Positions 1 through 15,536 of a DNA stretch of 64,000 nucleotides are shown piece after piece. Origin of the DNA: Arcobacter sp. F2176 (GTDB lineage: Bacteria; Campylobacterota; Campylobacteria; Campylobacterales; Arcobacteraceae); NCBI RefSeq assembly GCF_004116465.1, contig NZ_PDJV01000012.1, forward strand, positions 16,629 to 80,628. Direction: 5' to 3'. Position 1 is the stretch's first letter. Each line of letters starts with the position of its first letter. Under the pieces are notes generated by a model. That model worked only from the letters and a program-made list of their open reading frames with translations. It was not told the DNA's origin and searched no databases. A program made the translations under genes and the position numbers.

Positions 1-347
1 CAACAATAAATGCATTAAAGCCATATAAAGATAAAAAAATAAATCTTATCTTAGGTGGTGATGATAAAGGTGCAAATTTAAAACCTTTATTTGAAGAAAT
101 GAAAAATTATGATATTACAATTTTTGCAATTGGTTCAAATGATGAAAAAATATTTCAATTAGCAAATAAATTTGAGATTGAAGTTTTTGCATTGAGATAT
201 TTAGCCAAAGCAGTTGAAAAAATTGATGAATTATTCTGTGAAAATAGTATAGGAATGCTTTCGCCAGCAGCCGCTTCTTTGGACCAATTTACCTCATATA
301 AGCATAGGGGAGAAGAATTTAAAAATCTTGTAGGTACTTTAAGCTAG
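1..347 (+). CDS. murD: UDP-N-acetylmuramoylalanine--D-glutamate ligase, C-terminal part
   Basis: Partial gene, cut by the left window edge. The open frame runs from base 3 to the TAG at 345-347 and gives about 114 residues. The end reads GMLSPAAASLDQF followed by RGEEFKNLV, the C-terminal substrate-domain signature of MurD ligases, which add D-glutamate to UDP-MurNAc-L-Ala in cytoplasmic peptidoglycan precursor synthesis. An ATG at 99 lies inside the conserved domain and is not the start. The tRNA cluster begins about 40 bp downstream. Identification rests on the C-terminal motif only, but that motif is distinctive. Confidence 0.88.
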   Translation, partial: TINALKPYKDKKINLILGGDDKGANLKPLFEEMKNYDITIFAIGSNDEKIFQLANKFEIEVFALRYLAKAVEKIDELFCENSIGMLSPAAASLDQFTSYKHRGEEFKNLVGTLS

Positions 348-365
348 AATTAATATGATAGACAT

Positions 366-371
366 TATAAT
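366..371 (+). promoter_or_regulatory. -10 box of the tRNA-Phe promoter
   Basis: A perfect TATAAT lies 17 bp before the first base of tRNA-Phe. No good -35 is visible, which is common in Campylobacterota sigma-70 promoters. It probably drives the Phe-Thr-Tyr-Gly tRNA cluster. Confidence 0.5.
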
Positions 372-388
372 TTCAGTCCAAAAACGAT

Positions 389-464
389 GGCTCGGTAGCT
401 CAGTCGGTAGAGCAAAGGACTGAAAATCCTTGTGTCGGCAGTTCGATTCTGCCCCGCGCCACCA
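389..464 (+). tRNA. tRNA-Phe (GAA)
   Basis: Cloverleaf of 76 nt with encoded CCA. The acceptor stem GGCTCGG pairs with CCGCGCC through one T-G wobble. The anticodon loop holds GAA and the T loop is TTCGATT. First of four clustered tRNA genes between murD and tuf. Confidence 0.95.
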
Positions 465-485
465 TTTTTGTAAATATATTTATAT

Positions 486-562
486 GCTGGTGTAGCTCAG
501 TTGGCTAGAGCAGCTGATTTGTAATCAGCAGGTCGGGGGTTCAACTCCCTTCACCAGCTCCA
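486..562 (+). tRNA. tRNA-Thr (TGT)
   Basis: 77 nt with a perfect acceptor stem (GCTGGTG with CACCAGC), anticodon TGT in the CTGATTTGTAATCAG arm, and encoded CCA. It lies 21 bp after tRNA-Phe and is probably cotranscribed. Confidence 0.95.
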
Positions 563-630
563 TATAAGTTATAAGTCTGCGAAATCTTCATTTTGAAGAA
601 CAGCGCTAGACCAGATTAATAATTTCAACC

Positions 631-715
631 GGTGAGGTTGGAGAGTGGTCAAATCCTGCGGATTGTAAATCCGCCGCCTACGGCTTCGAAGGTTCAAATC
701 CTTCCCTCACCACCA
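631..715 (+). tRNA. tRNA-Tyr (GTA)
   Basis: 85 nt class II tRNA with a long variable arm, acceptor GGTGAGG, anticodon GTA in GCGGATTGTAAATCCGC, and encoded CCA. Third member of the tRNA cluster. Confidence 0.95.
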
Positions 716-723
716 TTAAATGA

Positions 724-800
724 GCGGGAGTAGCTCAGTTGGCTAGAGCTTCTGCCTTCCAAGCAGATTGTCGCGAGTTCGAGTCTCGTCTCCCGCTCCA
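724..800 (+). tRNA. tRNA-Gly (TCC)
   Basis: 77 nt with acceptor GCGGGAG paired to CTCCCGC, anticodon TCC and encoded CCA. Only 8 bp separate it from tRNA-Tyr, so the two are surely in one transcript. Confidence 0.95.
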
Positions 801-895
801 TTTATTTTTTATTGATTCTGGGAGCTGAGTTATATAAATTGCAAAAATTATAACTCTTTTACTACATTGTAATCTCCTTGTAATCTTTTTTAATG

Positions 896-901
896 TATAA
901 T
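896..901 (+). promoter_or_regulatory. -10 box of the tuf promoter
   Basis: TATAAT within an AT-rich stretch, about 140 bp before the tuf start, which leaves a long 5' leader. The T-rich upstream sequence replaces a clear -35. Confidence 0.45.
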
Positions 902-965
902 TGCGTCCCGTTAACATAATTTAGTTGTATTCGTACATTTAACTTATGTGAATGTCTCACAATAC

Positions 966-1007
966 CCCTCTGAATAGATCAGCTTTTGGGCTTATCTGCT
1001 CAGAGGG
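966..1007 (+). promoter_or_regulatory. tuf leader hairpin
   Basis: An 8-bp outer stem CCCTCTGA / TCAGAGGG closes over an inner near-match GATCAGC / GCTTATC. No T-run follows, so it does not look like an intrinsic terminator. It may be an mRNA-stability or regulatory structure in the tuf leader, 33 nt before the start codon. Confidence 0.45.
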
Positions 1008-1040
1008 CAATTTAATTAAATCTTTTAAAGGAAAAATTCT

Positions 1041-2249
1041 ATGGCAAAAGAAAAATTTGACAGAAGTAAACCACACGTAAATATTGGTACTATTGGTCAC
1101 GTTGACCACGGTAAAACTACATTAACTGCTGCGATCACTATGGTTCTTGGACTAAAAAATGGTCAAGCAACAATGGATTACGATCAAATCGATAACGCTC
1201 CAGAAGAAAGAGAAAGAGGAATTACTATTGCTACTTCTCACGTTGAGTATGAAACTGAAACTAGACACTATGCACACGTAGATTGTCCAGGTCACGCCGA
1301 TTACGTTAAAAACATGATTACTGGTGCTGCACAAATGGACGGAGCTATCTTAGTTATCGCTTCAACTGATGGACCTATGGCACAAACTAGAGAGCACATC
1401 TTATTATCTAAACAAGTAGGTGTACCTTACATCGTTGTTTTCTTAAATAAAGAAGATCAACTTGATGACGAAGATAAAGAAGAAATGTTAGAACTTGTTG
1501 AAATGGAAGTAAGAGAATTATTATCTACTTATGATTTCCCAGGTGATGATACTCCAATTATTGCTGGTTCTGCTTTTAAAGCATTAGAAGAAGCAAAAGC
1601 TGGTGCAGCTGGTGAATGGTCTGAAAAAATCTATAAACTTATGGATGAAGTAGACGCTTATATCCCAACTCCAGTTAGAGATTCTGATCAAGCATTCTTA
1701 ATGCCTGTAGAAGACGTATTTACTATCCAAGGTAGAGGTACTGTTGTTACTGGTAGAATTGAAAAAGGAACTATTAAATTAGGTGAAGAAATTGAAATCG
1801 TTGGGATCCACGATACTCAAAAAACTACTGTAACTGGTATTGAAATGTTCAGAAAAGAAATGGACGAAGGTCAAGCTGGAGATAATGCAGGTATTCTTTT
1901 AAGAGGTATCAAAAAAGAAGATGTACAAAGAGGACAAGTTCTTATTAAGCCAGGAACAATTACTCCACATACAGAATTTAGAGGAGAAGTTTATATCCTT
2001 TCTAAAGAAGAGGGTGGAAGACATACTCCATTTTTCTCTGGATATAGACCACAGTTTTATGTAAGAACAACAGACGTAACTGGTTCTTGTACTTTACCTG
2101 AAGGTACAGAAATGGTTATGCCAGGTGACAATGTAGAAATGACAGTTAAACTAGTTGCTCCTATCGCTCTTGAAAAGGGAACTAAGTTCGCTATCAGAGA
2201 AGGTGGAAGAACTGTTGGTGCTGGAGTTGTTGCTGAAGTTATCGCGTAA
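1041..2249 (+). CDS. tuf: Elongation factor Tu
   Basis: 402-residue GTPase that delivers aminoacyl-tRNA to the ribosome. Visible G motifs are G1 GHVDHGKT near residue 19, switch [14 protein letters not shown] near 59, G3 DCPGH near 81 and G4 NKED near 136. Domains 2 and 3 follow with the usual length. The start is preceded by AAAGGAAAA. Here tuf sits upstream of rpmG-secE-nusG and not next to fusA, which is in a separate operon near 52.4 kb. The gene has stronger C-ending codon choice (CAC, ATC, TAC) than its neighbours, as expected for very high expression. Confidence 0.98.
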   Translation: MAKEKFDRSKPHVNIGTIGHVDHGKTTLTAAITMVLGLKNGQATMDYDQIDNAPEERERGITIATSHVEYETETRHYAHVDCPGHADYVKNMITGAAQMDGAILVIASTDGPMAQTREHILLSKQVGVPYIVVFLNKEDQLDDEDKEEMLELVEMEVRELLSTYDFPGDDTPIIAGSAFKALEEAKAGAAGEWSEKIYKLMDEVDAYIPTPVRDSDQAFLMPVEDVFTIQGRGTVVTGRIEKGTIKLGEEIEIVGIHDTQKTTVTGIEMFRKEMDEGQAGDNAGILLRGIKKEDVQRGQVLIKPGTITPHTEFRGEVYILSKEEGGRHTPFFSGYRPQFYVRTTDVTGSCTLPEGTEMVMPGDNVEMTVKLVAPIALEKGTKFAIREGGRTVGAGVVAEVIA

Positions 2250-2257
2250 GGATTAAT

Positions 2258-2425
2258 ATGGCAGCAGTTAGAATAAAAATCGGATTAAAATGTCAAGAAA
2301 GTGGAGATATTAACTACACTACTTGGAAAAACCCAAAAACTCATACTGAGAAATTTGAGGTTAACAAATATTGTCCAAGATTAAGAAAACACACTATTCA
2401 TAAAGAAGTTAAGTTAAAGTCGTAA
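2258..2425 (+). CDS. rpmG: 50S ribosomal protein L33
   Basis: 55-residue protein starting [19 protein letters not shown] and ending [12 protein letters not shown]. This matches the small L33 family, a basic ribbon protein of the large subunit near the E site. It starts 8 bp after tuf and is cotranscribed with it. Only two cysteines remain (after GLK and in the KYC of the second half), where the zinc-binding form has two CxxC pairs, so this is a C-minus, zinc-free type. Such variants are known to substitute for the zinc form in some bacteria. The short length and conserved tail make the call secure. Confidence 0.93.
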   Translation: MAAVRIKIGLKCQESGDINYTTWKNPKTHTEKFEVNKYCPRLRKHTIHKEVKLKS

Positions 2426-2456
2426 GACTTTACTTAACCCCTTTATCTTTTTAAGC

Positions 2457-2532
2457 AGGTCAGTAGCTCCAATGGTAGAGCGCCGGATTCCAAATCCGAT
2501 GGCTGGGGGTTCGAGTCCCTCCTGGCCTGCCA
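2457..2532 (+). tRNA. tRNA-Trp (CCA)
   Basis: 76 nt with acceptor AGGTCAG paired to CTGGCCT (one wobble), anticodon CCA in CGGATTCCAAATCCG, discriminator G and encoded CCA. It sits between rpmG and secE, a tRNA-Trp/secE/nusG arrangement common in Campylobacterota. Confidence 0.95.
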
Positions 2533-2612
2533 CTAAATATTTCTTAAAGTAGTAAAAATAACTTTTTTAAAAAATATTTATAAGCTAAATAATTATAACT
2601 CTGGAGTCGATT

Positions 2613-2795
2613 GTGAGTAAGTTAAAAACATATTATAAGAATGCAAGAGAAGAGATAGGAAAAGTAATTTTTCCAATTAAAGAACAAATTAGATCTGCTT
2701 ATATTTCTGTATTTGTAGTAGTAACAGTTATTTCATTGTTTTTAGCTCTAATTGATGCTGTGATGTCTTTTAGCTTGTCTTCAGTAATAAACTAA
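2613..2795 (+). CDS. secE: Preprotein translocase subunit SecE
   Basis: 60-residue protein of the minimal SecE type. It has a charged amphipathic N-terminus (KLKTYYKNAREEIGKVIFP) followed by one membrane segment at about residues 33-57. It clamps the SecY channel in the inner membrane. It begins with GTG preceded by CTGGAG, which fixes the start. It lies 9 bp before nusG, the conserved secE-nusG pairing, which supports the call despite low sequence conservation. Confidence 0.93.
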   Translation: MSKLKTYYKNAREEIGKVIFPIKEQIRSAYISVFVVVTVISLFLALIDAVMSFSLSSVIN

Positions 2796-2804
2796 GGAAT
2801 AATA

Positions 2805-3332
2805 ATGGCACATTTATGGTATGCAATTCAAACTCACTCTGGTAGTGAATTAACAGTGAAAAGAGCACTAGCAAGATTAGCTGATGAAATGGCTGATGGT
2901 AAAATTGCTGAGGTATTAGTTCCAACAGAAGATTTAATCGAAGTAAAAAAAGGTAATAAAACAATTGTTGAAAGACCTTTATATCCAGCATATGCTTTTG
3001 CTAAAATTGATTTAGATACTGCTTTATGGCATAGAATTCAATCAATGCCAAAAGTTGGAAGATTCATTGGTGAGTCTAAAAAACCTACACCATTATCTGA
3101 AAAAGATATCAATTCTATTTTAGATAAAGTTAATAATAGAGCTGCTGCTAAACCAAAAGTTTCATTTGATGATGGTGAAATGGTTAGAATCAATGAAGGT
3201 CCATTTGCAAACTTTAATGGAATAGTTGAAGATTTTGATATAGCTTCAGGTATACTGAAATTAAATGTATCAATTTTTGGGAGAAATACTCCTGTAGAGA
3301 TTTCTTATACACAAGTAGAAAGAGTAGTTTAA
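2805..3332 (+). CDS. nusG: Transcription termination/antitermination protein NusG
   Basis: 175 residues. The NGN domain starts MAHLWYAIQTHSGSE and includes the PLYPAYAF segment near residue 67. A C-terminal KOW domain follows from about residue 125 (GEMVRINEGPFANFNGIVEDF). NusG binds RNA polymerase, promotes processivity, and links polymerase to Rho or the ribosome. Its neighbours secE, rplK and rplA are the standard set. Confidence 0.97.
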   Translation: MAHLWYAIQTHSGSELTVKRALARLADEMADGKIAEVLVPTEDLIEVKKGNKTIVERPLYPAYAFAKIDLDTALWHRIQSMPKVGRFIGESKKPTPLSEKDINSILDKVNNRAAAKPKVSFDDGEMVRINEGPFANFNGIVEDFDIASGILKLNVSIFGRNTPVEISYTQVERVV

Positions 3333-3348
3333 ATACTCTTTTAGAATA

Positions 3349-3398
3349 TAGACATTAGGCAATAAAATTAGCTTCTGAGTTTTCTTGCCTAATGTCTA
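3349..3398 (+). promoter_or_regulatory. Strong hairpin between nusG and rplK
   Basis: Perfect 14-bp inverted repeat (3349-3362 with 3385-3398, TAGACATTAGGCAA / TTGCCTAATGTCTA) around a 22-nt loop. No T-run follows. It ends 33 nt before the rplK start and may be an RNA processing or attenuation element in the L11-L1 leader. Confidence 0.55.
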
Positions 3399-3431
3399 AA
3401 TCATTAAACAACAAATTTAAAAGGAGAAAAG

Positions 3432-3857
3432 ATGGCTAAAAAAATAGCTGGTGTTTTAAAACTTCAAATTCCTGCTGGTGCTGCAAACCCATCACCACCT
3501 GTTGGTCCTGCATTAGGACAAAGAGGAATCAATATTATGGAATTTTGTAAAGCTTTCAATGAAAAAACTAAGGATAAAGCAGGGTTTAGTATTCCTGTTG
3601 AAATTACTTATTATACAGATAAAAGTTTTACATTTTTAGTTAAACAACCACCAATGACTGACTTAATTAAAAAAATTTCAGGTGTTAAAAAAGGTAGCGA
3701 TAACGCACTTAAAAACAAAATTGGTAAATTAACTAAAGATCAAGTTATGGAAATCGTTGATATGAAAATCAAAGATTTAAATACTGATGATAAAGAACAA
3801 GCTGCAAAAATTGTTGCAGGTTCTGCTAGATCAATGGGAATTGAAACAGAAATTTAA
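3432..3857 (+). CDS. rplK: 50S ribosomal protein L11
   Basis: 141 residues, family length. The N-terminal domain has the [21 protein letters not shown] segment and a C-terminal rRNA-binding domain follows, ending [13 protein letters not shown]11 forms the GTPase-associated centre with 23S rRNA and L10/L12 and is needed for stringent-response sensing. The AAAAGGAGAAAAG ribosome-binding site is strong. It is followed by rplA in the usual order. Confidence 0.98.
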   Translation: MAKKIAGVLKLQIPAGAANPSPPVGPALGQRGINIMEFCKAFNEKTKDKAGFSIPVEITYYTDKSFTFLVKQPPMTDLIKKISGVKKGSDNALKNKIGKLTKDQVMEIVDMKIKDLNTDDKEQAAKIVAGSARSMGIETEI

Positions 3858-3871
3858 TATTTCTTTTCATT

Positions 3872-3903
3872 AGCCTTACCACCAGGCTCATACGGCGGTA
3901 GCA
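3872..3903 (+). promoter_or_regulatory. Possible L1-binding mRNA stem before rplA
   Basis: TACCACC and GGCGGTA flank a 10-nt loop in the rplK-rplA spacer and form a short GC-rich stem with one A-C mismatch, in otherwise AT-rich DNA. L1 is known to repress its own operon by binding an rRNA-like stem, so this is a candidate autoregulatory site. This is inference only. Confidence 0.3.
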
Positions 3904-3930
3904 AAAAAAAATAAAATTGCGGAGAGTAAA

Positions 3931-4632
3931 ATGGCAAAAGTTTCAAAAAGATATAAAAGTTTATTAGAAAAAATTGAAGATAAAAAATACACATTGGCAG
4001 AAGCAGTTGTTTGTGTAAAAGAATTAAAATCAGCTAAATTTGATGAAAGTGTTGAAGTTGCACTTAATCTTAATGTAGATCCAAGACACGCTGATCAAAT
4101 GATTAGAGGTGCAGTTGTTCTTCCTCACGGTACTGGTAAAACTGTAAGAGTTGCAGTTTTTGCTAAGGGAACAAAAATGGATGAAGCAAAAGCAGCTGGT
4201 GCTGATATTGTTGGTAATGATGATTTAGTAGAATCAATTCAAGCTGGAAACATTGACTTTGATGTTTTAATAGCTACTCCTGATTGTATGGGAATGGTTG
4301 GTAAAATCGGTAGAATTTTAGGGCCAAAAGGTTTAATGCCTAATCCTAAAACTGGAACTGTTACAATGGATGTTAACAAAGCTGTTAATGATGCTAAAGG
4401 TGGTCAAGTTACATATAGAGTTGATAAAAAAGGTAATATGCAAGCAGCAGTTGGAAAAGTATCTTTTTCTAATGAAGCAATTGTAGAAAATATCAAAGCA
4501 TTTGTAGGTGCAATTAATAAAGCAAAACCTTCAACTGCAAAAGGTAGATATGTTACTAATGCAGCAATTTCTTTAACTATGTCACCATCTATTTCATTAG
4601 AAGTATTAGAAGTTATGGATATTAAAGGGTAA
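3931..4632 (+). CDS. rplA: 50S ribosomal protein L1
   Basis: 233 residues with the two-domain L1 fold. Domain I begins [11 protein letters not shown] and closes with the [18 protein letters not shown] tail. The [19 protein letters not shown] signature sits near residue 128. L1 builds the mobile L1 stalk of the large subunit and represses its own mRNA. It has a GGAGAG ribosome-binding site. Confidence 0.98.
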   Translation: MAKVSKRYKSLLEKIEDKKYTLAEAVVCVKELKSAKFDESVEVALNLNVDPRHADQMIRGAVVLPHGTGKTVRVAVFAKGTKMDEAKAAGADIVGNDDLVESIQAGNIDFDVLIATPDCMGMVGKIGRILGPKGLMPNPKTGTVTMDVNKAVNDAKGGQVTYRVDKKGNMQAAVGKVSFSNEAIVENIKAFVGAINKAKPSTAKGRYVTNAAISLTMSPSISLEVLEVMDIKG

Positions 4633-4661
4633 ATAAAAGTAAGTTTTACTTTTGTTTATTT

Positions 4662-4695
4662 AAGTTTTCAGGTAGATTTTTTTATCTGAAAACTT
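4662..4695 (+). promoter_or_regulatory. Hairpin 1 of the rplA-rplJ spacer
   Basis: A 10-bp stem AAGTTTTCAG / CTGAAAACTT encloses a T-rich loop. It lies 30 bp after rplA and may partially terminate or be processed, reducing readthrough from rplKA into rplJL. Confidence 0.45.
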
Positions 4696-4710
4696 GTTAA
4701 AAGAAATTTT

Positions 4711-4751
4711 AACATTCAAAGATGTTGATTTAATCAATATCTTTGAGTGTT
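4711..4751 (+). promoter_or_regulatory. Hairpin 2 of the rplA-rplJ spacer
   Basis: A 19-bp stem (4711-4729 with 4733-4751, two G-U pairs) with a 3-nt loop. The length suggests an RNase III-type processing site or a barrier in the leader of the rplJL-rpoBC transcript. No T-run follows. Confidence 0.5.
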
Positions 4752-4756
4752 ATTCA

Positions 4757-4850
4757 AGGCACTGATATAAAACTGAAGACAGCTGGTTAGATACCCCCGT
4801 ATCTTGTAAAACCCGCCGAAGTTGGATGTTTTGAAAGGGGGAAATATATA
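4757..4850 (+). ncRNA. Ribosomal protein L10 leader
   Basis: The 90 nt before rplJ are markedly GC-richer than the surroundings and contain ACTGAAGACAGCTGG, ACCCGCCGAAG and a GGGGG Shine-Dalgarno. This position and composition match the L10 leader, where the L10-(L12)4 complex binds a kink-turn element and represses translation of rplJL. The call is by position and partial motif recall; covariance-model confirmation was not possible. Confidence 0.6.
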
Positions 4851-5342
4851 ATGATGACTAAACAACAAAAATCAGAAATCGTTGATTTCTTAACTTCTGA
4901 ATTCAAAGAGTCTCAAGCTATCGTAGTTTGTGATTATAAAGGATTAACTCATAAACAGTTAGAAGTATTAAGAAAAGACGCTAGAGATAATGGAACTAAA
5001 GTACAAGTTGCAAAAAATACTCTTGTTGCTGTTTCTGTAAAAAATGCTGAGTTAGGTGATATCGAATTAACTGGTACAAACATTTTCTTATGGTCTGAAG
5101 ATCAAATCTCAGCTTGTAAAGTAGCTGATAAGTTTGCATCTGATAACAAAGATAAATTTGCTATCAAATCTGGTATCATTGAAGGTAAAATCGCTGATCT
5201 TGCTACTGTTAATGCATTTGCTAAGTTACCATCAAGAGAACAACTTCTTGGTATGCTTGCAGCTACATGGATGGCTCCAGTTACGAACTTTACTATTGGG
5301 CTTGATGCTCTTAGAAAGAAAAAAGAAGAAGAGGCTGCTTAA
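4851..5342 (+). CDS. rplJ: 50S ribosomal protein L10
   Basis: 163 residues. The rRNA-binding N-terminal domain carries the VVCDYKGLTHKQLEVLRKDAR segment and the C-terminal helix that anchors L12 dimers ends DALRKKKEEEAA. Two ATGs are adjacent (4851 and 4854); the GGGGG site suits either. L10 is the base of the L12 stalk and translational repressor of its own operon through the upstream leader. rplL follows after 46 bp. Confidence 0.96.
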   Translation: MMTKQQKSEIVDFLTSEFKESQAIVVCDYKGLTHKQLEVLRKDARDNGTKVQVAKNTLVAVSVKNAELGDIELTGTNIFLWSEDQISACKVADKFASDNKDKFAIKSGIIEGKIADLATVNAFAKLPSREQLLGMLAATWMAPVTNFTIGLDALRKKKEEEAA

Positions 5343-5388
5343 TAAGCAACAATTATTTAATAAAAATTAAAATATATAAGGAAAAGAA

Positions 5389-5760
5389 ATGGCAATTTCT
5401 AAAGAAGACGTATTAGAATACATCTCTGGTTTATCTGTATTAGAGTTATCAGAATTAGTTAAAGAATTCGAAGAAAAATTTGGTGTATCTGCACAACCTG
5501 TTGCAGTTGCTGGTGGAGCTGTTGCAGCTGTAGAATCTGCTGAAGAACAAACAGAATTTAATGTTGTTCTTGTTGATGCAGGAGACAAAAAAATTAATGT
5601 TATTAAAGCAATTAGAGCATTAACTGGTCTTGGATTAAAAGAAGCAAAAGCTATGTCTGAAGAAGCTGGTGCAATCGTTAAAGAAGGTATCGGAAAAGAA
5701 GATGCAGAAGCAGCTAAAACTGAATTAGAAGCAGCTGGTGCAAAAGTAGAATTAAAATAA
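5389..5760 (+). CDS. rplL: 50S ribosomal protein L7/L12
   Basis: 123 residues. It has an N-terminal dimerisation helix ([23 protein letters not shown]), an Ala/Val-rich hinge around residues 36-52, and a C-terminal globular domain with [21 protein letters not shown] and the usual ending AAGAKVELK. It recruits translation GTPases to the ribosome. An AAGGAAAAG ribosome-binding site precedes it. Confidence 0.98.
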   Translation: MAISKEDVLEYISGLSVLELSELVKEFEEKFGVSAQPVAVAGGAVAAVESAEEQTEFNVVLVDAGDKKINVIKAIRALTGLGLKEAKAMSEEAGAIVKEGIGKEDAEAAKTELEAAGAKVELK

Positions 5761-5787
5761 TTACTTTTTTGTAATTCATTCTATGTA

Positions 5788-5811
5788 ATACAAGGCTTAC
5801 GAGCCTTGTAT
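5788..5811 (+). promoter_or_regulatory. rplL-rpoB intergenic hairpin
   Basis: Perfect 10-bp stem ATACAAGGCT / AGCCTTGTAT with a TACG tetraloop, 27 nt after rplL. No T-run follows. By analogy with other bacteria this spacer lowers rpoBC expression relative to rplJL by attenuation or RNase III cleavage. A second weaker pairing (AGCATC with GATGCT, about 5818-5879) follows. Confidence 0.5.
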
Positions 5812-5931
5812 ATAGATAGCATCTTTGAAGGCTAAGGTTAAAATTTTGAGGAATTTTAACCCTATCCTTTAGGGATGCTTTTGTGCTTTATACTAAAAAG
5901 CAAAAAAAAAATCAAATTTTTGACAAGGTGA

Positions 5932-14599
<8,668 letters not shown>

Positions 14600-14630
14600 A
14601 CAATAGAGCTTTTGCTCTATTGTGATTTTT
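14600..14630 (+). terminator. Intrinsic terminator of the rpoBC transcript
   Basis: 10-bp perfect stem ACAATAGAGC / GCTCTATTGT, TTTT loop, then GATTTTT. It ends only 4 nt before the next start codon. Confidence 0.85.
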
Positions 14631-14634
14631 AATA

Positions 14635-15030
14635 ATGGACTTATACTCTTTATTACTACTCTTTATGGCTCTTGAACTATTTGAGTCAAACTGGCAAAAA
14701 CATGATAACCTTTATGGTTTAATTTACAATAACTATCAAGTATTTAGAAAAAATATCTTTTTATATTTTATCTTGCATGTTACATTTTTCTATACACTTG
14801 CTGTATCAATATATCTATCAAACTATGGCTTTTGGATGTCAAGTATTATTCTTATCAAGTTTTTTGATCTGGCTTTTAAATTAAATATGATGCAAAAATT
14901 ATCTTCTGGATTAGAGATTCATGAAGTAATGCCAATAAACATCAATATAACACTACTATTTAGATACTTTAATGTTATTCTTTACCCTTTCTGTTTTGCA
15001 GTTGCTACTGGACTTCTTTTTAACACATAA
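14635..15030 (+). CDS. Small conserved membrane protein of unknown function
   Basis: 131 residues, strongly hydrophobic, with about three to four membrane segments: near residues 2-14, 41-62, 66-82 and 108-128. It contains an EXFESNWQKHDNLYG-type juxtamembrane segment. I recognise no family with an assigned function. It begins 4 nt after the rpoBC terminator T-run and has no clear ribosome-binding site, so it may be poorly expressed or use a promoter inside rpoC. An internal ATG at 14665 is an alternative, but the first start keeps a complete first helix. Confidence 0.6.
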   Translation: MDLYSLLLLFMALELFESNWQKHDNLYGLIYNNYQVFRKNIFLYFILHVTFFYTLAVSIYLSNYGFWMSSIILIKFFDLAFKLNMMQKLSSGLEIHEVMPININITLLFRYFNVILYPFCFAVATGLLFNT

Positions 15031-15091
15031 TTAATATCATACTTTTTTAATGCTAGAATGCTAATTCTTAAAATAAATCCAAAGGAATACA

Positions 15092-15379
15092 ATGCAATAT
15101 TTAATAATTGCTTATGATAATGATAATGCTTTAGATAAAAGATTAGAAGTAAGAGATGCTCATGTAGCAGGTGCAAAAAAACTTATAGCTGAAGGTAAAA
15201 TAATCAATGCAGGTGCTCTAATTGAAGAAGATCAAATGGTTGGCTCTACACTATTTGTTGATTTTGAAAGTGAAGATGAATTAAATGATTGGATAGATAA
15301 TGAACCATATGTTACAAACAATGTTTGGAATATGGATGAATTTCAAATCGTGCCTGTAAAGTTACTTCCTAAAGATTAA
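15092..15379 (+). CDS. YciI family protein
   Basis: 95 residues with the ferredoxin-like YciI fold: MQYLIIAYD start, RDAHVAGAKKLIAEGKIINAGAL in the middle and a WNMDEFQIVPVKLLPKD tail. Members are small cytoplasmic proteins of uncertain function. AAAGGAATACA precedes the ATG. The last codons and stop lie inside the 40-bp direct repeat that marks the left end of the integrated element, so the gene is the attachment target and stays intact after integration. Confidence 0.88.
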   Translation: MQYLIIAYDNDNALDKRLEVRDAHVAGAKKLIAEGKIINAGALIEEDQMVGSTLFVDFESEDELNDWIDNEPYVTNNVWNMDEFQIVPVKLLPKD

Positions 15380-15383
15380 TAAA
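15344..15383 (+). repeat. attL: left direct repeat of the integrated element
   Basis: 40 bp at the 3' end of the yciI gene, repeated with one difference (G at 15352, A at 28145) at 28137-28176. It covers the final yciI codons and the stop. The integrase gene begins about 150 bp inside. This is the expected footprint of tyrosine recombinase insertion. Confidence 0.9.
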
Positions 15384-15393
15384 CAATCACAAA

Positions 15394-15425
15394 AAACCCT
15401 ATAAAATCGATACTTTATAGGGTTT
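15394..15425 (-). terminator. Terminator-like hairpin inside the left end
   Basis: 12-bp perfect stem AAACCCTATAAA / TTTATAGGGTTT with an 8-nt loop. Six A residues on the left side make it a T-run terminator when read leftward. On the plus strand it replaces the native yciI terminator displaced to the right end. Confidence 0.6.
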
Positions 15426-15478
15426 AAAACTGCAAAACAATAACAATCAATTACAAACTTTTTAGAATAATTACAGTA

Positions 15479-15532
15479 TTTTTACGGTACTATTGACGGT
15501 ACTGAGAAACTTTTAGAAAGTGAGTACCGTAA
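15479..15532. promoter_or_regulatory. Integrase arm-type sites at the left end and integrase promoter region
   Basis: Three copies of an ACGGTAC core: TTTTTACGGTACTAT (15479-15493), TGACGGTACTG right after it, and the inverse GTACCGTAAT (15523-15532), which abuts the integrase start. The same 15-mer occurs at 28062-28076. They probably bind integrase or an excision factor and may autoregulate the integrase gene. Confidence 0.5.
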
Positions 15533-15536
15533 TAAA

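Noticed and set aside
735..917. Minus-strand open frame across tRNA-Gly
   Set aside because: Its peptide is the antisense of the tRNA and of the spacer, a common false gene.
966..1007. Terminator of the tRNA cluster
   Set aside because: No T-run follows, and a -10 box lies just upstream, so it belongs to the tuf leader.
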